From positions 1 through 39,783 of the forward strand of contig PAJM01000030.1 of the NCBI GenBank assembly GCA_002706065.1: DNA of 39,783 nucleotides. The letters are read 5' to 3'. The notes under the pieces were generated by a model, which was not told where the DNA came from, ran no database searches, and worked only from the letters and a program-made list of their open reading frames with translations. This document shows, in pieces, positions 35,375 through 39,783 of this stretch (within the stretch, counting starts at the first letter, position 1; each line of letters starts with the position of its first letter). The DNA comes from Methanobacteriota archaeon (GTDB lineage Archaea; Thermoplasmatota; Poseidoniia; Poseidoniales; Poseidoniaceae). The translations under genes and the position numbers were made by a program.

Positions 35375-37120
35375 ATGGAACTTCCAAACCGTTTGGCAAA
35401 ACAGTTGGAAGGGGATGAGGGACCCACGCGACAAAAAGCAGCCCGTCTCGTTGTGGATCTCGCCAGGGTTGCCAAGGCAAAATCATTTGTTGAAGTCGAC
35501 CATGCCCATGTTTCTGGTGTCTCTGTCATCACGGGAGGTCACGGTCTGCGCACCTTTCTCAATGATTTGAGTGGAGACGAATCCGGAACTGTTGTGATTC
35601 CTACCACACTGAATTCGGCAGGTTGTGACCGAGAAAAGATGGAAGAAATGGGAATCAGTTACCCAAACTTCCTCGAACAACAGTTCGAGATTGTCCAAGC
35701 ATACGACCATTTGGGCATCGAAGCAACGCTGTCATGTACGCCATACGATCGTGGTATTGAAATTGAAGGTGAAGTGGCTTCATGGGCAGAGTCCAACGCC
35801 GTTTGTTTTTCCAATACTTGGACGTCGCTGATTACAAATCGTGAATCTGGTTTGAGTGCACTTGCTACGGCGTTGACTGGTTATGCTCCTGCTTGGGGAT
35901 TGCATCTCGCTTCAAATCGGAAACCAAACATCCGAGTGGTTGTCGAATGTGCTTTGGATACACTCTCAGATTATTCGATCCTTGGAGACTGGATTGGCAA
36001 GAATGCCAAGCCTGAATGGGATCTTCCATATGGGCCAATGCCATACATACAAGGATTGGATGAATCGATTTCTTTTGCTCGAAAGAAAGCACTGACTGCT
36101 GCTGCAGCAAATTATGGTTCACCGATGATGTGGGTTGAAGGACACACTCCCCCACCCGGCGATTCCATCGAAGCCGTGAACTGGCAAGGCGTTTTGACCT
36201 TTACAAAGCAGGATTTGCAAGAGCGTTATCGTCAATTGAGCCCGAAAGGCCAGGTTGATTTGGTGGTTATTGGTTGTCCTCAAGCAAGTTTGGAAGAAAT
36301 GCGAACGACTGCGGCTGCGCTCCGGACACATATGGAGTTTGGAGAAACAGTTCCTAATCAGCGCCTATGGATGTTTACAAGTCAAGAAAATCATGATTTA
36401 GCCGAAGCTGATGGAACTGTCTCAATACTCGAAGAGGCAGGCGCCCTCGTTTTGGTGGATACATGCCCAGAGGTGACACCATACAACCGGGAGAGGTACA
36501 ACCATTTACTGACCAATTCGATGAAAGCCGAACATTATCTTACCAGCGGTTTGAATCGAATTCCAACCAGCGTTGCATCGATACAGGAGTGTGTGCGGCA
36601 TGCGATTGACCCTCATTTGGCTGATGGCCCCACTCCAAAGCTATCCCACTCATCGCATGGTGGTCAAGTGACTGCGAAGACACAACAAGCAGGGTTGCGA
36701 ACAATCGTAGGCGCAGGTCTCAACTCACAAACCGACTTTTGCATTGAAGGGAAGGCGATGGTCACAGATGTCCCAATCACCTATCTCGGTTACGTGAATC
36801 GGGACACGGGCGTGGTTGAAGAAGCCGGTCATCCGCTAGATGGTCGAGCTATTCAAGATACGATTCTCATCTATCCAAAGGGATCGGGTTCCACGGTAGC
36901 CCCTTACGTTTTGATGGGATTGCTGTATCAAAACAAAGGTCCTCTGGCCATCATCAATCGAGACGTTTGTCCACTTACACTACCGGCTTGTTCATTGTTG
37001 AACGTGCCGTATGGTCATGGATTCGAAGACGATCCTTGCCTCCTTGTGAATGACGGAGACCACATACGCTTCAAGCGAGAGGATGACAAGGTCTCGCTTG
37101 AGATTCTTGAACGAGCGTGA
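35375..37120 (+). CDS. Aconitase X, large and swivel domains fused; candidate phosphomevalonate dehydratase
   Basis: 581 residues from ATG 35375 (a TTG at 35363 is upstream in frame). Residues 1 to about 415 are the aconitase X catalytic domain: VDHAHVSGVSVITGGHGL, IPTTLNSAGCD, CTPYDRG (Cys121), WAESNAV, LITNRESG, VIGCPQASLEEM (Cys301) and VDTCPEVTPYN (Cys364). The three cysteines are candidate 4Fe-4S ligands. Residues about 440-575 are the swivel (DUF126) domain with TGVVEEAGHPLDG and IYPKGSGST. In archaea the separate large and small aconitase X subunits form phosphomevalonate dehydratase, giving trans-anhydromevalonate 5-phosphate; other aconitase X enzymes dehydrate hydroxyprolines. Mevalonate kinase elsewhere in the window favours the first role, but the fused state leaves the second open. 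The epimerase gene follows after 4 nt. Confidence 0.88.
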   Translation: MELPNRLAKQLEGDEGPTRQKAARLVVDLARVAKAKSFVEVDHAHVSGVSVITGGHGLRTFLNDLSGDESGTVVIPTTLNSAGCDREKMEEMGISYPNFLEQQFEIVQAYDHLGIEATLSCTPYDRGIEIEGEVASWAESNAVCFSNTWTSLITNRESGLSALATALTGYAPAWGLHLASNRKPNIRVVVECALDTLSDYSILGDWIGKNAKPEWDLPYGPMPYIQGLDESISFARKKALTAAAANYGSPMMWVEGHTPPPGDSIEAVNWQGVLTFTKQDLQERYRQLSPKGQVDLVVIGCPQASLEEMRTTAAALRTHMEFGETVPNQRLWMFTSQENHDLAEADGTVSILEEAGALVLVDTCPEVTPYNRERYNHLLTNSMKAEHYLTSGLNRIPTSVASIQECVRHAIDPHLADGPTPKLSHSSHGGQVTAKTQQAGLRTIVGAGLNSQTDFCIEGKAMVTDVPITYLGYVNRDTGVVEEAGHPLDGRAIQDTILIYPKGSGSTVAPYVLMGLLYQNKGPLAIINRDVCPLTLPACSLLNVPYGHGFEDDPCLLVNDGDHIRFKREDDKVSLEILERA

Positions 37121-37124
37121 TGCT

Positions 37125-38078
37125 ATGCGAATCCTTGTTACAGGAGGTGCTGGCTTTTTGGGCTCGAGTTTGGTCGAATTTTTGGTCGAGCACGGACATG
37201 ATGTTATTGTACTCGATAATCTTTGGAGAGGCCAAAAAGACAACCTCGAAGCCGTTAGCGGCGACATCACATTCATCGAAGCAGATGCATGCTCACCAAC
37301 ATCGTATCAGCACATCGTTGAGCCCTCAACAATTGATCTTGTCTATCATTTTGCAGCAGTAAATGGAACAAAATGGTTCCATGAAGAACCGAGGCTTGTG
37401 ATGGATGTTAACCTCAATTCCACGTTGCAATCGCTGGAATTCGCAGAGAAAAACAACTGTCGCTATGTGTTTGCATCATCCCCAGAAGCCTTTGGTGAAT
37501 CGGAAATCATGCCTCTCGGTGCTGATGAATCTGCTGTATTCACCGCAGCGCACCACCATCAAAGGCACGCATATGGGGCGAGCAAATATCTCGGAGAACT
37601 CGCAGTACACCACGCAGCTCGAAAAGGTCTTGATGTTCGAATCGTACGTCCCTTCAACGGATACGGCCCAAGACTCTTGGGGGATGCATATGGGCAGGTC
37701 GTTTCGATGATGATTCAATCTGCTCTCAAAAAGGGAGTAATTCGGGTTCACGGTGATGGCTCGCAAACCCGCTCGTTAACCTACATCGATGACCTTGTTC
37801 GTGGAATTGTATTTGCAGGAACGTTCGATGACCTCTCTGGTATGAGTTTCAATTTGGGATCCGATGAAGAGATCTCAATGCTCAACCTCGCTGAACGTAT
37901 CGGGCAATTGGTTGAAGAGCAAACAGGTCAATCGATCAACATTCAGTTTGAGAGCGGGCACCCGGGAGATTCAAAGCGACGCCTCCCCCATCTTATGGAG
38001 GCAGAGACACATCTGCAATGGAAGGCGCAAATCTCACTGGATGAAGGTCTTCTTCAGACACTTCGGGCGATGGTGTAA
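37125..38078 (+). CDS. NAD-dependent sugar-nucleotide epimerase/dehydratase
   Basis: 317 residues from ATG 37125; upstream in-frame codons lie inside the aconitase X gene and precede the conserved start MRILVTGGAGFLGSS. This is an extended short-chain dehydrogenase: glycine motif TGGAGFLG (6-13), VIVLDNLWRG, a catalytic tyrosine and lysine in YGASKYLGE, IVRPFNGYGPR and RSLTYIDDLVRGI. The family includes UDP-glucose 4-epimerase, dTDP-glucose dehydratase and UDP-glucuronate decarboxylase; the motifs do not let me choose. It would act on a nucleotide sugar in the cytosol, perhaps for surface glycans. It is translationally close to aconitase X (4 nt), although a metabolic link is not evident. The last 25 nt overlap the convergent flavin reductase-like gene. 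Confidence 0.9.
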   Translation: MRILVTGGAGFLGSSLVEFLVEHGHDVIVLDNLWRGQKDNLEAVSGDITFIEADACSPTSYQHIVEPSTIDLVYHFAAVNGTKWFHEEPRLVMDVNLNSTLQSLEFAEKNNCRYVFASSPEAFGESEIMPLGADESAVFTAAHHHQRHAYGASKYLGELAVHHAARKGLDVRIVRPFNGYGPRLLGDAYGQVVSMMIQSALKKGVIRVHGDGSQTRSLTYIDDLVRGIVFAGTFDDLSGMSFNLGSDEEISMLNLAERIGQLVEEQTGQSINIQFESGHPGDSKRRLPHLMEAETHLQWKAQISLDEGLLQTLRAMV

Positions 38079-38857
38079 TGCCATTTTGTTGGCGTTGCCA
38101 TCAGTCTATCTAGCCCGTGTTGACAGAGAATGTGAGCGGGTAATTGCGCATCGTACTGCCCTGGAACAAGGATTTCACCCAATTTGAGAACAACCAATTT
38201 CGCTTTTGCTTCAGGTAAATCAATTTCTTCAATCATGGTTCCAATGAGTGCGAAAGCAGCATCTTCCATCACAAGCTTGTTTGCTGATATCCCTTTGAGT
38301 GAGAAGGATTCCCATTCACTGGTTCCGTGTTCAAGAGGCCGTGCGGTTTGTTCGACGATTTCGGCTGCACGTGCTGAGGCTGGTAGAAAGTTCAGGACGG
38401 CCGTTTTGGTTGCACGGATGTTGAGGAGCGTATCTCGCCATCGGTCATGGCGGTTTGCCGAAAAGGAAACGATTGCTAGTGGTGGAGAGTTTGAAACGAT
38501 TGAGAGCGAGGTGTATGGCGCAAGATTGAGCGTTCCATCTTCAGACGATGTGCCGATGAGTGCAAGGGGTCTTGGGCTTGCGAGATTTGTAAGCCATGTG
38601 GCACGCATTTCGTGTGAAAGCGAAGCAAGGTCGATGGAAGTTGGATCTTCTTGTGAGAATGATTTGTGTTGCTTAGGGAACCATCGGTCGAGTTCACCCG
38701 CCTCGACCTCCATAATGGCATGAGCGGTAAAGTCCCGATACGCTTCCCACTTCTCAATGTCTTCGATATCCCCTCGCTTTCGTTTCCTTTCGATGGATGC
38801 ATTGGCATAGTCGATGCAGTTTTGGAGAAATGAAATTACGTGTGCTTTGCCTTCCAT
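38054..38857 (-). CDS. Flavin reductase-like FMN-binding protein with extra N-terminal helical domain
   Basis: 267 residues from ATG 38857, chosen because a good ribosome binding site precedes it; the frame extends upstream to 38923 but only within the acyltransferase gene. Residues 1 to about 65 are helical and charged (SFLQNCIDYANASIERKRKRG, WEAYRDFTAHAIMEVEAGEL) and match nothing I recognise. From about 80 the flavin reductase split-barrel begins: SPRPLALIGTSSEDGTLNLAPY, SNSPPLAIVSFSA, DTLLNIRATKTAVLNFL and LKLGEILV. Such proteins bind FMN and reduce flavins or serve as flavoenzymes; the specific substrate is unknown. It is the last gene of a minus-strand set with the acyltransferase and peroxiredoxin and overlaps the epimerase gene by 25 nt. 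Confidence 0.85.
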   Translation of the reverse strand: MEGKAHVISFLQNCIDYANASIERKRKRGDIEDIEKWEAYRDFTAHAIMEVEAGELDRWFPKQHKSFSQEDPTSIDLASLSHEMRATWLTNLASPRPLALIGTSSEDGTLNLAPYTSLSIVSNSPPLAIVSFSANRHDRWRDTLLNIRATKTAVLNFLPASARAAEIVEQTARPLEHGTSEWESFSLKGISANKLVMEDAAFALIGTMIEEIDLPEAKAKLVVLKLGEILVPGQYDAQLPAHILCQHGLDRLMATPTKWHYTIARSV

Positions 38858-38862
38858 AGGGG

Positions 38863-38872
38863 TCACTCCTTT
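38863..38872 (-). promoter_or_regulatory. Shine-Dalgarno site for the flavin reductase-like gene
   Basis: The minus strand reads AAAGGAGTGA, with GGAG about 8 nt before the ATG at 38857. Its TGA is the stop codon of the upstream acyltransferase gene, which supports coupled translation and the chosen start. Confidence 0.65.
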
Positions 38873-39330
38873 GCATCGTATTCTGTTCTTGTCATAAGAA
38901 ATCTTGCTGGATTCCCAACCCATACCTCTCCAGATGGGAGGGGCTTCGTCAACACGGAACCTCCTCCTAACACTGCGCTATCCCCGACATTTGCTCCTGG
39001 AAGGATGGTGCATCCTCCTCCAATGACGGCGTTGTCTTCGATTTGAACAGCCATCCATTTTGAGGGATCCCCGGAGGGAGGATATTTGTCATTGAGAATG
39101 GTTGAGTTCGGTCCGATAAACACCGAAGAACCGATGGTGGTTCCGTCAGCGATGTAGTTTGAACCTTGGATGTTGGTCCTGTTTCCGATGGTAACGTTCC
39201 GTCCTACATGACACATTGAGCCAATCGTGACATCTTCACCGATGTGAAGATTTTTCCCAATATAGCATGGGTTGTAGGCACATGATGAAGGGGACAATTG
39301 GATGCGGTCTCCACCAATATCATCGTCCAT
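38863..39330 (-). CDS. Left-handed beta-helix (hexapeptide) acyltransferase, WbpD/WlbB-like
   Basis: 155 residues from ATG 39330. Hexapeptide repeats run through most of the chain (IGKNLHIGEDVTIGSMCHVG, VTIGNRTNIQGSNYIADG, TTIGSSVFIGPNSTI, NAVIGGGCTILPGANVGDSA), giving a left-handed beta-helix trimer. The pattern GPNSTILNDKYPP in place of the usual FTN-x-x-xPR, and the ending VWVGNPARFL, resemble the N-acetyltransferases that modify UDP-3-amino sugars (WbpD/WlbB), which use acetyl-CoA. A role in surface glycan or glycolipid decoration is inferred. It starts 9 nt after the peroxiredoxin gene and is followed after 5 nt by the flavin reductase-like gene. Confidence 0.88.
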   Translation of the reverse strand: MDDDIGGDRIQLSPSSCAYNPCYIGKNLHIGEDVTIGSMCHVGRNVTIGNRTNIQGSNYIADGTTIGSSVFIGPNSTILNDKYPPSGDPSKWMAVQIEDNAVIGGGCTILPGANVGDSAVLGGGSVLTKPLPSGEVWVGNPARFLMTRTEYDAKE

Positions 39331-39339
39331 CCCTTCACC

Positions 39340-39783
39340 TCATCCGTCGATTCCGAGTTCTCTCATCAACATTTCAACGTGGCCTGTTGCACGAACGTTG
39401 TAACGACACCATGCGATGTTCCCTTCGCTGTTGATGACAAATGTGGAACGAACACAGCCGAGATATTCTCTACCGTAGTTCTTCTTGATGCGCCATGTTC
39501 CAAACATGTCGTGAAGATCTCCATCAACATCCATGAGGAGTGGAAAATTGAGTTCCTTCTTGGTGATGAATTTCTCATGCGATGATTCCGAGTCTTTCGA
39601 AACACCGAGAACAACATAACCCTCACTGGTAAGTCGAGCCATGTTGTCGCGGAAGTCGCATGCTTGTTTGGTGCAACCAGGTGTTGAATCTCGAGGATAG
39701 AAGTAGAGTATCACGGTCTTTCCTTGACTCATGTACGTTTCGAGGTCGTGCGTGTTGCCAGCGGAATCTTGACACGAAAAAAG
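39340..39783 (-). CDS. bcp: Peroxiredoxin, Bcp/PrxQ type, N-terminus beyond window
   Basis: The frame continues past the internal ATG at 39732 to the right edge, adding LFSCQDSAGNTHDLETY, which matches the conserved peroxiredoxin start; so about ten residues and the true start codon are missing. The motif YFYPRDSTPGCTKQAC contains the peroxidatic cysteine and, five residues on, the resolving cysteine typical of the atypical 2-Cys Bcp/PrxQ group. Other landmarks are ACDFRDN, GVSKDS, FPLLMDVDG and RSTFVINSEG. The enzyme reduces hydrogen peroxide and organic peroxides with electrons from thioredoxin. First visible gene of the minus-strand set with the acyltransferase and flavin reductase-like genes. 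Confidence 0.95.
   Translation of the reverse strand, partial: LFSCQDSAGNTHDLETYMSQGKTVILYFYPRDSTPGCTKQACDFRDNMARLTSEGYVVLGVSKDSESSHEKFITKKELNFPLLMDVDGDLHDMFGTWRIKKNYGREYLGCVRSTFVINSEGNIAWCRYNVRATGHVEMLMRELGIDG

Noticed and set aside
35292..35486. 65-residue N-terminal extension of the collagen-like surface protein
   Set aside because: It runs through the start of the divergent aconitase X gene and precedes the signal helix, so ATG 35291 or 35207 is much more likely.
1..39783. Mobile elements, tRNA or rRNA genes
   Set aside because: No transposase or integrase motif, no inverted-repeat flanks and no tRNA-like cloverleaf was recognised in the short gaps; virtually all bases belong to the listed genes.

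Overview
The window is a gene-dense stretch (about 50% GC by eye, no gap above about 100 bases between chosen gene ends) from a planktonic-type euryarchaeon, most likely Marine Group II (Candidatus Poseidoniales) or a close relative in Thermoplasmatota. The archaeal assignment rests on a TATA-binding protein, a mevalonate kinase, an aconitase-X type phosphomevalonate dehydratase candidate, a MutS-like ATPase of the archaeal kind and a TATA box placed for leaderless transcription. The lineage call is an inference from gene content: giant secreted PKD/CARDB proteins, lipobox proteins and extracellular hydrolases.

Layout. 1-7661 is a minus-strand block: mevalonate kinase, TBP and two tandem paralogous giant surface proteins, the second running off the left edge. 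7745-10720 (plus) holds a membrane Fe-S oxidoreductase of the ETF:quinone oxidoreductase/HdrDE type and MutY. A DRAM-like membrane protein (minus) is divergent from cysteinyl-tRNA synthetase (plus). A membrane-anchored lamin-tail/amidohydrolase protein (minus) is divergent from thioredoxin and an alpha/beta-hydrolase lipoprotein (plus). 17803-25308 is a second minus block: IleRS, a cytosolic BtuF-like protein, a sialidase-like lipoprotein and a MutS-like ATPase. 25405-33156 (plus) carries a 1697-residue surface protein, glutamine-dependent NAD synthetase and a TrhO-like tRNA hydroxylase. A collagen-like/ELWxxDGT surface protein (minus) is divergent from a fused aconitase X and a sugar-nucleotide epimerase (plus). 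The right end (minus) has a Bcp peroxiredoxin cut by the edge, a hexapeptide acyltransferase and a flavin reductase-like protein.

Together: housekeeping genes (transcription factor, two aminoacyl-tRNA synthetases, NAD synthesis, DNA repair, isoprenoid lipid synthesis) are interleaved with large secreted or membrane-anchored proteins and extracellular hydrolases, as expected for a heterotroph using proteins and other polymers. Mevalonate kinase plus aconitase X is consistent with the archaeal mevalonate route through phosphomevalonate dehydration. I saw no mobile element, CRISPR array, rRNA or tRNA gene. The most notable points are an IleRS whose HIGH motif reads GIHH, a TBP with an extra segment in its second repeat, a single-chain aconitase X, tandem giant surface proteins with an unnamed N-terminal module, and five convergent gene pairs that all abut or overlap.
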